NCBI GenBank assembly: GCA_963718295.1
Contig: CAVQYV010000006.1
Coordinates: forward strand, 371,775 to 435,774
Length of the DNA: 64,000 nt
Direction of reading: 5' to 3'
From: CAVQYV01 sp963718295 [NCBI: uncultured Methylomirabilota bacterium]
GTDB lineage: Bacteria; Methylomirabilota; Methylomirabilia; CAVQYV01
How positions within the stretch are numbered: position 1 is the first letter of the stretch; every line of letters begins with the position of its first letter. A model generated the notes under the pieces. That model saw only the letters and a list, made by a program, of their open reading frames with translations. It had not been told where the DNA came from and did no database searches. The translations under genes and the position numbers were made by a program. This document shows positions 52,356-61,017 of the stretch, piece by piece.

Positions 52356-54362
52356 GTGCCCAAGGCTCAACCAACCCCTATTGCCCTCTCAGATATCCCC
52401 AATCCCTTCCTTCAAGATCGGGTCGACTCTCCCTGGCAGGAATCGTTTCCAGATGTTCCAGAGATCAACAGAGGCGCCTCCCAGAGCATTCAGAATTCCA
52501 TCACAGCCGTGTACCTGACCAACCAGTCCCGGGGACTCATCTTGCATGGAGAACCGGGGGCAGGGAAGACCCACCTGCTTCAGCGTCTTCGAGTTTTCAC
52601 CCAGCGGGATCCAAGGACCTGGTTCATTTACATCCCACCGTTCCCTGGTCCCAATCGCTTCTGGCGTCACCTTCTGGAATGCTTCTTCTACGACATCTGT
52701 CAGCGATCCAAGCAGTCCAACGCCTCTCGACCTTTAGCCCCTGACGAGACCACAAAAGCAGAAGGCCCTGGACAGGGGCCCATTACTCAGATCGAAGAGG
52801 CCTTGACCCGCCATCTCGTAGAAAAACCCTTGGAGACCACCCAGGGCCTGGCACGCTGGTGGGCTGAGATCTGCATCAAGGATTTTCCTGGTGAACCTCT
52901 CTTCCGTAGACTCAAGCCTACATTCGACCAATTGACGGTACGATTCCGTCTTGACCCTGATGTGATGAAAGTACTTCGCCACTATCTCTCCTGGAATCAT
53001 AGAGCCTCTGCCTATGCCTATCTGCTCGGGAGGGATCTGCCCGAAGAGGATCTCCAGTTGCTTGGCGTGAAGCAAAGCCTGGATGAGGAAGAACGGGCCA
53101 GGCAGGCCGTTCTCACCTTTTGTCGATTGGCAGGCCCGGCCTTTACGATCATTCTGGCCTTCGACCAAATCGAGGGGTTACAGCTTGTTCCCGAGGACTT
53201 CGATGGCCTTCGGACCTTCGCCAAGAATGCCGTCGATGTCATGTCCCAGTGTGGGAATCTCCTGATCCTCAGCGCCGTTCAAACGTATTTCCTTTCCGTG
53301 ATCGAGAAAGCCATGCACGGATCTTACTATCAGCGAATCGCCCAGGATGAATCCGTTTTGGAAATCCTAAAAAGGGAATCCGCAAAGAGGCTGATTGCAT
53401 ATCGTCTGAACTTCCGGAAAGATCTCGCTGATCTTCGAAGTTCCGATTCGAGGCGCGGACTTCTTTGGCCCTTTGCACCCGAGGAAATCGAAAGGCTGAT
53501 TCCGGTGGGGGGCCTGCCTGCCCGCGAGCTTATCCGGAAGGCAAGGCACCTTTTTGATGAGAAGAAGCAAGCTCCCGCTCCCCGGGCCGGGTCTCTCGCT
53601 GGACGCTGGGAGGAGGAGTTTGAGCGAGAGCTTAGCCGCCCTGTCACGCGGGTGGATGAGGGCGTATATGAAGACGGCTTACTGAAGCTCCTGCAAATCA
53701 AGCCTCCCAAGGGATGGCGCGTCCATCGAGGCAGGGAGAGGGACCTGCACGCCATTTTGGAAGGGGACAGTGAAAAGGTCGGAATCAGTATATCCAACTC
53801 GGAAAACATGACCAGCCTTGCCCACCAGCTGAGGCGCCTGCTGGACTTGATGGAAAAAAAGAGCGTGAGCAGGTTGATCTTCATAAGGGATAGGCGATTG
53901 CCTATCTCGGCTAAAGCGACTGTGACTCACCAAAGGCTTCAAGAGTTCGCCAAGACAGGAGGGCAGGTGATTCGGCCTCCAGCGGAGGCTTATGCGGCCC
54001 TTGAAGTACTCCAACAGCTTTGGAACAAGGCGGCTGAGAATGATCTGACGGTGGGCGATTCCAACGTATCTATGGGGGAACTGAAGAGATGGCTGGCTGA
54101 AAATACTCCACGGCCTTTGCAGGAGTTCATCGACGAGGTCTGCAAGGAGACGGCGGAGCCTCCTGCGGTTGACACCGGGGATCGTCTGCTGGAAATCCTG
54201 AGAGGCCGGTGGATCATTCCCTTAAATGAAACAGCGCAATATTTGGCTCTGCCCGAAGCCCTTCTGCGCCGCATTGTGGTTGAGACGGGGGAGGTAGTGG
54301 GATTCCTTGCCGGACCTCCGGCGGTCATCTTTTTGCTTCCTGATGCGATGAGCCGTTCATAA
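52356..54362 (+). CDS. P-loop ATPase of candidate defence operon (gene B)
   Basis: A 668-residue protein starting with GTG three bases after gene A. Walker A is G65EPGAGKT72, and FTIILAFDQIEGLQL near 263-277 is a Walker B with D270 and E273; NLLILSAVQTYF is a plausible sensor strand. The layout, with LGRDLPEEDLQLLGVKQSL before Walker B, is reminiscent of BREX BrxD/STAND-like ATPases. Residues ~480-600 (SRLIFIRDRRLPISAKATVT, TGGQVIRPPAEAYAALEVLQ) form a second alpha/beta domain, perhaps a nuclease-like fold without clear catalytic residues. Probably couples ATP hydrolysis to DNA recognition with the gene C translocase. Confidence 0.75.
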   Translation: MPKAQPTPIALSDIPNPFLQDRVDSPWQESFPDVPEINRGASQSIQNSITAVYLTNQSRGLILHGEPGAGKTHLLQRLRVFTQRDPRTWFIYIPPFPGPNRFWRHLLECFFYDICQRSKQSNASRPLAPDETTKAEGPGQGPITQIEEALTRHLVEKPLETTQGLARWWAEICIKDFPGEPLFRRLKPTFDQLTVRFRLDPDVMKVLRHYLSWNHRASAYAYLLGRDLPEEDLQLLGVKQSLDEEERARQAVLTFCRLAGPAFTIILAFDQIEGLQLVPEDFDGLRTFAKNAVDVMSQCGNLLILSAVQTYFLSVIEKAMHGSYYQRIAQDESVLEILKRESAKRLIAYRLNFRKDLADLRSSDSRRGLLWPFAPEEIERLIPVGGLPARELIRKARHLFDEKKQAPAPRAGSLAGRWEEEFERELSRPVTRVDEGVYEDGLLKLLQIKPPKGWRVHRGRERDLHAILEGDSEKVGISISNSENMTSLAHQLRRLLDLMEKKSVSRLIFIRDRRLPISAKATVTHQRLQEFAKTGGQVIRPPAEAYAALEVLQQLWNKAAENDLTVGDSNVSMGELKRWLAENTPRPLQEFIDEVCKETAEPPAVDTGDRLLEILRGRWIIPLNETAQYLALPEALLRRIVVETGEVVGFLAGPPAVIFLLPDAMSRS

Positions 54363-54371
54363 GGATAAGCA

Positions 54372-56231
54372 ATGCCATTGATTCTCACGGTCAGCGAAGT
54401 CCGCAGGGCGATCTATCTCGCTGCCGGGGGTCGGGAATCCTCCGGCCCCGGAGAGGCATCGAATCCCTTGTTGGGAAATCTCTTCCATAAGACCTTTCGA
54501 CTTCTGACTGGCCCCGATCCCACCTTTAATCTCGTTCGTCCGTTGGAACGGGCAGATCGGGCTCTGGCCTCCTGGGAAGCGCAGCTCATCGAACACGCCT
54601 ACCTCTGGTGCGTAGGCCCTCAGTTGGTGAGACACCAGGGCGAACTGCAATACTCCTCCCAGGAGGTACTCACCTACTGGGGGGCGGTAGAGAACCTCTG
54701 CAGGTGGCTCTGCAATGCGCTTCTTGAGCTCAGCCAGCCGTCTCAGGCCATTGAAGAGTTGCGAGCGTTCATCTTCGCCGACAACGAATTGGACTGCGAA
54801 GCCGCGCTGTCCGATCCCTCCTGGAAGGATACTGTAATCCTCCAAGGCCGAGTGGATGCGGTGCTCCGCCAGCCCGGCACCGGTCGGCTCTGTGCCGTGG
54901 AGCTCAAGCTGGGTCAAACCAGTCCACAGGCGGATCTCGCCCAGGCGTGCCTCTATCATTTGCTCCTGGCGAATCGCAAGCCCGCAGCAGACGTCCAGGA
55001 TCTGGCCCTGTGGACCTTTCGACCGGAGGCGCATGAGCGTGTCTGGAAGGCATCGGAGCTTGTGGAGGCGCAGGCTCAACTTAAAGATTTAGTCGGCCAA
55101 TTGGCGGGGGCCAAGAGCCAGGAGCCAAAAGAAGCCAGGCATCCAATTCCCGGCGTGGAACGGCAGCGGGAGGGAGAATTAAAAGAAATGGCCCATCGTC
55201 TTGTCAAGGCATTCCAAGAATTCAGGGCCCCCATTCAATTGGAAGGTCAACCGCTTGTGGGCCCAGCGTTCCATCGCTTCCTGGCCAAGCCAGCGCAAAG
55301 GGTTCCGGCTTCGAAAATCCTCAGCATGGCCACGACGATCTGGCCGCGACTGCGCGATTTAGGTGTCCAGGAGCCGCCGCAAATCGCCATTGAGCGAGGG
55401 CTAATCACGATCGATGTTCAGCGGCCCGATCGTCAAGTCGTCTACTGGAATTCCCACTTGGCTAAATTGTCTGGCGACCCCCCACAGGGAGTCTCCCGTT
55501 TTCCTGTGGGGATCGACATAGAAGGGAATTGGAGGTACGCTGACCTTGCCGAGCCCGAAGATTCCCATTTCCTTGTTGCCGGAACCACGGGGAGCGGCAA
55601 GACCGAATGGCTAAAGATGGTAGCCGGAAGCCTTTGTGTCGCCAACACGCCTGCCACGCTCGCCCTGCTCCTTATCGACCCCAAACGCACTGCCTTTTCT
55701 ATCCTGGCCGGCTCACCGTTTCTCAAAAGGCCAATCGTCTATCCGTCCGATGAGGATATCCTCTCAGTGTTGGATGCTTTGATTGAGGGAATGGAGACCC
55801 GTTTCAGCCTGTTTGAAGGCATTCAAGACTTGAGGCAATACAATGCCACTCGGCCCCATCCGCTTCCCAGGATCATTTGCATCTGTGATGAATACGCTGA
55901 TCTGATATTGGCGGATTCCAAAAGAGGGAAAGAGGTGGAGCGGAGAATTGCTCGAATTGGCGCCAAGGGCCGTTCGGCGGGAATTCACCTGATTCTGGCC
56001 ACCCAGAAGCCCAGCAGGGACGTGGTCAAAGGAGTGATCAAGGCGAATCTCAACGCCCGGGTGGCGCTCAAGGTGAATGAGAGGATCGACTCCCGGATCA
56101 TCCTGGATCAAGGCGGGGCAGAAACCTTATTGGGGAAGGGCGATCTGCTCTTCCGAGACCTCGGCCCCGCGATTCGGCTCCAATCCCCCCTCATTAGAGA
56201 CGAGGACCTCAGGCACGCCGCAAAGTGCTGA
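54372..56231 (+). CDS. RecB/Cas4-type nuclease fused to FtsK-type DNA translocase (gene C)
   Basis: A 619-residue protein. Residues ~30-200 carry a full RecB-family PD-(D/E)XK site: H39 (GNLFHKTF), G159-R-V-D162, E177-L-K179, and Q191xxxY195. Residues ~280-350 resemble the FtsK beta domain (VGPAFHRFLAKPAQRVPASK), and ~375-619 the FtsK motor: Walker A G404TTGSGKT411, IDPKR 435-439, Walker B IICICDEYADL with D506-E507, and ATQKP 543-547. So one polypeptide can cut and pump DNA. It lacks membrane helices and the gamma (KOPS-reading) domain of cell-division FtsK. Nine bases after gene B, with AAGGAT upstream. Confidence 0.85.
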   Translation: MPLILTVSEVRRAIYLAAGGRESSGPGEASNPLLGNLFHKTFRLLTGPDPTFNLVRPLERADRALASWEAQLIEHAYLWCVGPQLVRHQGELQYSSQEVLTYWGAVENLCRWLCNALLELSQPSQAIEELRAFIFADNELDCEAALSDPSWKDTVILQGRVDAVLRQPGTGRLCAVELKLGQTSPQADLAQACLYHLLLANRKPAADVQDLALWTFRPEAHERVWKASELVEAQAQLKDLVGQLAGAKSQEPKEARHPIPGVERQREGELKEMAHRLVKAFQEFRAPIQLEGQPLVGPAFHRFLAKPAQRVPASKILSMATTIWPRLRDLGVQEPPQIAIERGLITIDVQRPDRQVVYWNSHLAKLSGDPPQGVSRFPVGIDIEGNWRYADLAEPEDSHFLVAGTTGSGKTEWLKMVAGSLCVANTPATLALLLIDPKRTAFSILAGSPFLKRPIVYPSDEDILSVLDALIEGMETRFSLFEGIQDLRQYNATRPHPLPRIICICDEYADLILADSKRGKEVERRIARIGAKGRSAGIHLILATQKPSRDVVKGVIKANLNARVALKVNERIDSRIILDQGGAETLLGKGDLLFRDLGPAIRLQSPLIRDEDLRHAAKC

Positions 56232-56236
56232 CCAAA

Positions 56237-56302
56237 TTGCACTTGCACTGCGGGCTCTCGGATTCCCAGGGCTGGGTGATTGGAGGTTACCTCTTTTCGG
56301 GA
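56237..56302 (+). pseudogene. Fragment of a PPC/DUF296 gene
   Basis: About 66 bases match 45511-45576 of the PPC gene with roughly eight changes, reading LHLHCGLSDSQGWVIGGYLF in one frame. It lies between the stop of gene C and the right MITE-like repeat, with no start or rest of gene, so it was brought in or left behind by recombination. Confidence 0.75.
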
Positions 56303-56315
56303 AGGGAAACTTGGG

Positions 56316-56410
56316 GGGGAGACCAGGGACACACCCCATTTTTCTCAGGGCCTCGCGGAAGAGCCAGGATGAACATCCAATAGGAATAAATGGGATGTGT
56401 CCCCCTTTTT
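56316..56410 (+). repeat. 96-bp MITE-like direct repeat, right copy
   Basis: Direct copy of 51165-51260 with about ten changes, sharing the core CTCGCGGAAGAGCCAGGATG and the self-complementary ends GGGACACACCCCATTT and AAATGGGATGTGTCCC. Closes the region that holds the three-gene operon. Confidence 0.85.
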
Positions 56411-56424
56411 GCCCACCCCTTTTT

Positions 56425-56484
56425 GCCCAACGCTACGCCGGTTCCGTTGCACTCCACCGGCGAGGTTGAGGCGGGACGTTAGGC
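56425..56484 (+). other. attC-type site
   Basis: GCCCAAC (56425-56431) and GTTAGGC (56478-56484) are exact RYYYAAC and GTTRRRY ends; inside, CGCCGGT and ACCGGCG form the stem. Total 60 bp, in the normal attC range. Confidence 0.8.
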
Positions 56485-56529
56485 ACAGCATAGGCACTGA
56501 TACCGCAACTCGTCGGGGGGGGGCGCGTC

Positions 56530-57405
56530 ATGAAACGGTTTGCCGTCCTTGTGAGCCTGGTGGCCTGCGTCTGCCTGTTGGCCGGCTGTGGAACGGCGGT
56601 CCCAGACGTCAAGGGTATGACTCTAGAGCAGGCGAGTGGCGCCCTCGAATCGGCCGGGTTCAAGACAGCTGCGTTGTCCTACGACGAGGCCGCTGTCGGA
56701 GCTACCGGGGCCGTCGTCCTTCAGGATCCGGTGGCGGGAGGTCGCGCCGACGCCGGCAGTCTGGTCTCTCTGACGGTGGCCGGCCCTCCGCCCGTTCGGA
56801 CGCCGGAGTTGGTTGGGCTGACGAGCAGTGAGGCTTCGGCCGCGCTCGGAGCGATCGGCTTGGTTCTTGGCGACACAACGCGGGTGTTCAGTGGCACGGT
56901 GCCAGCGGGTCATGTTGTCTCACAGCTGCCGGAGGTGGGGCAGGAGGTTCCCAAGGGGTCGCGGGTCGCCTTGGTGGTAAGCAAGGGGCCGGGGCCGGAG
57001 CCAGTGGCCGTTCCCCCGGTCAAAGGGGAGTCGGAGTCCAAGGCCAAGTCGAAGCTGAAGGCTGCAGGATTCAAGGTGAGCGTATCGAGGCGCAACGATG
57101 ATGCCAAGAAGGGTACGGTCATAGGGCAGAAGCCGTCTAAGGGGAACGCCCTGCCGGGGTCGACGGTGCGTATCACTGTGTCCAGCGGCGTGGCGATGGT
57201 CCGCGTCCCCAACATCACCGGCATGATGGACCCTGATCCCGTGATTCGGCGAGCTGGCCTCATCCCCAAGGGAATCGCGATTCACGGTCCAATCGAATCG
57301 GACGCCCGCGGCATCGGTGAGGCGTATCGGCAGCGGCCTCGCGCTGGCAGTCTGGTACCGAAGGGCACGGCCGTCACCTACCACTTCTGGTGGGAAATGG
57401 GCTAG
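56530..57405 (+). CDS. Lipoprotein with PASTA domains (cassette gene)
   Basis: A 291-residue protein: lipoprotein signal (FAVLVSLVACVCLLAGCGTA with lipobox LLAGC) then about four PASTA repeats, each with a VPxVxGM/LTxxEAxxxL-type start (VPDVKGMTLEQASGALESAG, TPELVGLTSSEASAALGAIG, VPPVKGESESKAKSKLKAAG, VPNITGMMDPDPVIRRAG). PASTA modules bind peptidoglycan fragments in PknB kinases and PBPs; here there is no kinase or penicillin-binding part. It lies directly after the attC at 56425, as a cassette gene. The high GC and PASTA content are unlike the rest of the window and suggest transfer. Confidence 0.85.
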   Translation: MKRFAVLVSLVACVCLLAGCGTAVPDVKGMTLEQASGALESAGFKTAALSYDEAAVGATGAVVLQDPVAGGRADAGSLVSLTVAGPPPVRTPELVGLTSSEASAALGAIGLVLGDTTRVFSGTVPAGHVVSQLPEVGQEVPKGSRVALVVSKGPGPEPVAVPPVKGESESKAKSKLKAAGFKVSVSRRNDDAKKGTVIGQKPSKGNALPGSTVRITVSSGVAMVRVPNITGMMDPDPVIRRAGLIPKGIAIHGPIESDARGIGEAYRQRPRAGSLVPKGTAVTYHFWWEMG

Positions 57406-57930
57406 CTTGCCTGCCTCACCCTTATAAGGCCTCCGATGTCAAGAGGGGAAAGTACTCCCGCACGAAAAAAGAGATAATGATTTTTCGTTCAAGCGTATAA
57501 CGAGTCTTTTGCCTGTTGGCAGTCGTTCCAACTTGATTTCAGTGCGGGTGCAAGAGCAGGTCCTGCACCAAACACTTATAGAGGTTCCATCCCGCCTGAG
57601 GCGGGACTGCAGAGAGAAGAGATATTCTCCCTGCGACCTAGAAACGATGACGTGCCCTCGTGCCGTCCTATTCAAAACGTCGGGGTGAGCAGGAATGCTC
57701 CCCAGTTAGATCCAGGTTCGGGTGAGGGGCAGAACCTGACCAACATGGCATTAGTATGAGGAGCGGGACGGACCGCCAATCAACGCGATGGGCTACCGGG
57801 CAATAGTGGGCATACCATCCAATGGGCATTCTGAGATGCATGGGTTTTCTTGACCCTGATGGGATGCAGGTGCATGCTCCAGCCCTGAAAGGGTCCAGTT
57901 AGGCGTCAGGCTGATCCATCCCCTCCAATC
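57406..57930. other. Non-coding region before the IS110 remnant
   Basis: No supported gene. It contains the hairpin CCCGCC-TGA-GGCGGG at 57591-57605 and a lone GTTAGGC at 57896-57902. The left end of the IS110 element probably lies here but no terminal repeat was identified. Confidence 0.4.
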
Positions 57931-57931
57931 G

Positions 57932-58977
57932 TTAGAGACCGAGGAACTTTTTTTGGTTAAAAGCCTCCTTGTTTTTGAGCATGAAATAGACGGCACGCCC
58001 GAGCTTGTGGGCCAGGATCGAGAGGGCCTTGGCTTTGCCGTGTTTACGGGAAAGCCTTTCGAGATACTTTTTGCCGGGCTCGTTGCCTTTGAGGAAGAGG
58101 ACGGCGGCCTCGGAGAAGGCCCACTTGAGATGGGCGTTGCCGATCTTCTTACCGTTGGTGCCGTATTTTTTCCCGTTGGATTCTTTGATGCATCTTGACC
58201 AGACGGCTGTAGGAGACGAAATCCTGGACCGGGGGAAAGCGCTCGATGGATTCGATCTCGTAGAGGATGACCAGGGCCAGGATTCTGCCGACCCCGGGAA
58301 TGGTTTGAAGCAGGGCATAGGATCGGAGATCGTGTTCTTTGGCAGAAGCGATGATATCATGTTCCAGTTGGGTCAGGAGGCGATCATAGGCTTCGATCAT
58401 CACCAGGTTGGCGGCAATGCTCTTTTGGACAGAGGGGTCATCAAACCGCTCGACGATGCCTTCTCGGTTTTGCGGTTTGGCAATACATCCCAGGGGGTCG
58501 GGTAAGGTTATACTGGCTTCGGGTGTTCTGGATATGGGCAAAGAGCTCGGCCCGTTTTCTCATGAAGTGATTTCTTCGTCTGAGGAGATCCCGGGTGGCG
58601 CGCATCCTGGCGGGATAGACATAGGCCTGAGGGAGCATGCCGCCTCTGAGCAAGGTAGCGATCTTATGGGAGTCGATCTTATCGTTTTTGGCTTTTCCTC
58701 CGTGGATGGCTTTCATGTAGAGGGCGTGACCGAGGACGAAGGGAATGTTCTCTTGGATGCAGAGGTCAGCGATCCAGTACCAGGTGAACATGCATTCGAC
58801 AGCGACCACGATGTCCTCCCGGAAGGGCGCTAAGATGCGGAGAAGAGATTCCGGGTCAGTTTTGATGTTTTGGTGAAGGCGTATTTGCCTTCGGCATCGA
58901 GGATACAGACGTACATCTTTTTGGGTATGAAGATCGATTCCACAATAGTATTTGTGCTGCTTGGTGTAAAATCTCAT
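57932..58977 (-). pseudogene. IS110-family transposase, frameshifted
   Basis: Three frames together give a nearly full IS110-type DEDD transposase. First 58977 to ~58530: YYCGIDLHTQKD, VVAVECMFTWYWIADLC and KNDKIDSHKIATLLRGG with the acidic residues. Second ~58530 to ~58180: LLQTIPGVGRILALVILYEI, the helix-hairpin-helix of Tnp_IS116/110. Third ~58190 to 57932: GNAHLKWAFSEAAVLFLKGN and the C-terminal end. Two frameshifts make it inactive as read. It borders the truncated attC site at 59057. Confidence 0.85.
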
Positions 58978-59056
58978 ATGGCTTCCTCCTTTGGCTTAAA
59001 ATGTTTTCTGCTCCAAGAGGCATTTTAACATGCCTTAGGAGGAGGCCTTAAATAGT

Positions 59057-59124
59057 ATCAAGGCAGTCCAGCGGACGGCTTTTCCGCTGCGCTTCAAAGC
59101 TGCCGGTGAGTTTGGTCGTTCGGC
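59057..59124 (+). other. attC-type site truncated at its left end
   Basis: AAGGCAGTCCAGCGGACGG...GCTGCCGGTGAGTTTGGTC and GTTCGGC (59118-59124) match the site at 63932-64000, including the loop GCTTTTCCGCTGCGCTT. The RYYYAAC end is replaced by the IS110 side (AGTATC), so the element seems to have entered this site. Confidence 0.7.
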
Positions 59125-59134
59125 GAGGGAATGA

Positions 59135-60898
59135 ATGACGAAGGATATTCCACAAACAACACCACGGGTTCTTTTGCGCGATGAAGCACGCGGGAAGTGG
59201 TTGGACTTCAAGTCGCCCTGTCAGATATTGACAACCCGGCGAATTCAGGAGGTACTACCGCTTGTCCGGCAGATGGAGGAGGCAACCCGGCGAGATGGAC
59301 TGTATGCAGCGGGTTTCATCTCCTACGAAGCCGCCCCCGCTTTTGATCCGTCTCTGTCTGTCAAGGATGATGGGGCGTTTCCCCTTCTCTGGTTTGGGCT
59401 GTTTGAACAAGTCGACGAGATCACCCTGCTGCCCAATAACAAGGAAGCAGTTCCTTCTGTACCATGGGAACCGTCCGTGACGCCAGAGGAGTATCGGCGC
59501 TGTCTTCTTGCAATACGGAGGTTTATTCGCGACGGGGACACCTATCAAGTCAATTTCACCTACCGACTTCGCGCAAGGATGGATGTCGCCCCCTGGCACT
59601 TATTTGTTCACCTCGCCGGAGATGCAGAGGCGCCCTTCGCCGCTTTCGTGGACACGGGGGATTGGGCTGTTTGTAGCGCCTCGCCGGAGCTTTTCCTGCG
59701 GATCGAGGGCGAAAGAATCGAGTCGCGTCCCATGAAAGGAACGGCTGCACGGGGGTTGTGGTTCGAGGATGACCAGGCAAAGAGGGCAACCCTCTGGAGT
59801 TCCGAGAAGGAACGAGCAGAGAACGTGATGATTGTGGACATGGTCCGCAATGATCTTGGGCGTGTGGCGCTTTGTGGTAGCGTCCATGTTTCTTCCTTGT
59901 TCGAAGTCGAAAAATATCCGACCGTGTGGCAGATGACATCCACGGTTTGTGCTCGGACGCGTGAACCGTTGGATCGAATACTCGAGGCTGCTTTTCCTCC
60001 TGCATCCATCACCGGCGCACCGAAGTGCCGCACGATGGAGATTATAGCGGAGTTGGAATCATCCCCGCGGCGCATCTATACCGGCACAATTGGCTTCGTG
60101 ACTCCCAGACGCCGCGCCCAGTTCAATGTCGCCATTCGTACCGTCTTGCTGCACAAAGCAAGCGGACGTGCGGAATACGGCGTCGGGGGCGGTATTGTCT
60201 GGGACTCCACACCAGCGGGTGAATACGAAGAGTGCCTGACAAAAACAAGGGTGCTGAGCCCCATGACGCGTGATTACGATCTTCTTGAAACGATGTTGTG
60301 GTCTCCCTGTAGCGGATACTCGCTTATAGAGTACCACATGAAGCGTCTCGCTCAATCAGCGGACTACTTCGGCTTCCAGGTAGACTTTCGTCGACTACAG
60401 GACAAGTTGACGAGCGTCGCGGCTGGTCTGCCTTCGCGGCCACACCGCCTCCGTTTGCTTGTCTCCCGTCGGGGGGGCATCCGCTGCGAGGCAACTCCCC
60501 TCGAATCGGCCTCGATGCACTTTGGCGATGTTGTTCTGGCCAAAAGTTCGGTCGACACCGGCGACATTTTTTTGTACCATAAGACGACCCGCCGCCACGT
60601 CTACGAGGATGCTGTCAGGATGTGTCCGGGAAGCGACGATGTTCTATTGTTCAACGAAGCGGGACAGGTTACCGAGTCCACCACGGCAAATGTGGCGGTT
60701 GAGATTGACGGTGTACTGTGCACGCCCCCCGTGCGATGTGGACTACTGCCAGGTACACAGCGAGCTTGGCTGCTCGACCATGCCCAATTGCAGGAAAGAG
60801 TCATTAGCGTTCAAGAGGCGCTCAGCAGTCCGAACATCTTCCTCCTGAACTCCGTCAGAGGGATGCAAAAGGTTCAGATTCGTGTGGCAGAAGAATGA
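59135..60898 (+). CDS. pabB: PabB-PabC fusion (aminodeoxychorismate synthase-lyase), cassette gene
   Basis: A 587-residue fusion. Residues 1 to ~370 are a chorismate-utilising PabB: VNFTYRLRARM, SPELFLRIEGERIESRPMKG, VDMVRNDLGRVA and EVEKYPTVWQMTSTV are signature segments. Residues ~375-587 are a class IV aminotransferase like PabC (aminodeoxychorismate lyase) with NEAGQVTESTTANVAVEIDG and GLLPGTQRAWLL. Together they make 4-aminobenzoate for folate from chorismate and an amine source. It starts ten bases after the truncated attC and ends five bases before the next one, so it fills one cassette. Confidence 0.93.
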   Translation: MTKDIPQTTPRVLLRDEARGKWLDFKSPCQILTTRRIQEVLPLVRQMEEATRRDGLYAAGFISYEAAPAFDPSLSVKDDGAFPLLWFGLFEQVDEITLLPNNKEAVPSVPWEPSVTPEEYRRCLLAIRRFIRDGDTYQVNFTYRLRARMDVAPWHLFVHLAGDAEAPFAAFVDTGDWAVCSASPELFLRIEGERIESRPMKGTAARGLWFEDDQAKRATLWSSEKERAENVMIVDMVRNDLGRVALCGSVHVSSLFEVEKYPTVWQMTSTVCARTREPLDRILEAAFPPASITGAPKCRTMEIIAELESSPRRIYTGTIGFVTPRRRAQFNVAIRTVLLHKASGRAEYGVGGGIVWDSTPAGEYEECLTKTRVLSPMTRDYDLLETMLWSPCSGYSLIEYHMKRLAQSADYFGFQVDFRRLQDKLTSVAAGLPSRPHRLRLLVSRRGGIRCEATPLESASMHFGDVVLAKSSVDTGDIFLYHKTTRRHVYEDAVRMCPGSDDVLLFNEAGQVTESTTANVAVEIDGVLCTPPVRCGLLPGTQRAWLLDHAQLQERVISVQEALSSPNIFLLNSVRGMQKVQIRVAEE

Positions 60899-60903
60899 AG
60901 GAC

Positions 60904-60999
60904 GCCGAACAAAAGGACGCACCGGCCGGTCGGGCGCTTGGCTGTGGCGGACGATGGCTCGTGTTGGCGTCCGCCCGCAGGTGATGCACAGCGTTCGGC
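60904..60999 (+). other. attC-type site
   Basis: GCCGAAC (60904-60910) and GTTCGGC (60993-60999) are perfectly complementary ends in a 96-bp site with the inner segment GTCGGGCG ... GTCCGCCC. It begins six bases after the PabB-PabC stop codon. Almost the same sequence forms the site at 61473. Confidence 0.75.
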
Positions 61000-61017
61000 A
61001 GACCAGAAGGAGGATGC

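Noticed and set aside
57896-57902. A lone GTTAGGC as an attC end
   Set aside because: No RYYYAAC partner or palindromic arms at a fitting distance were found.
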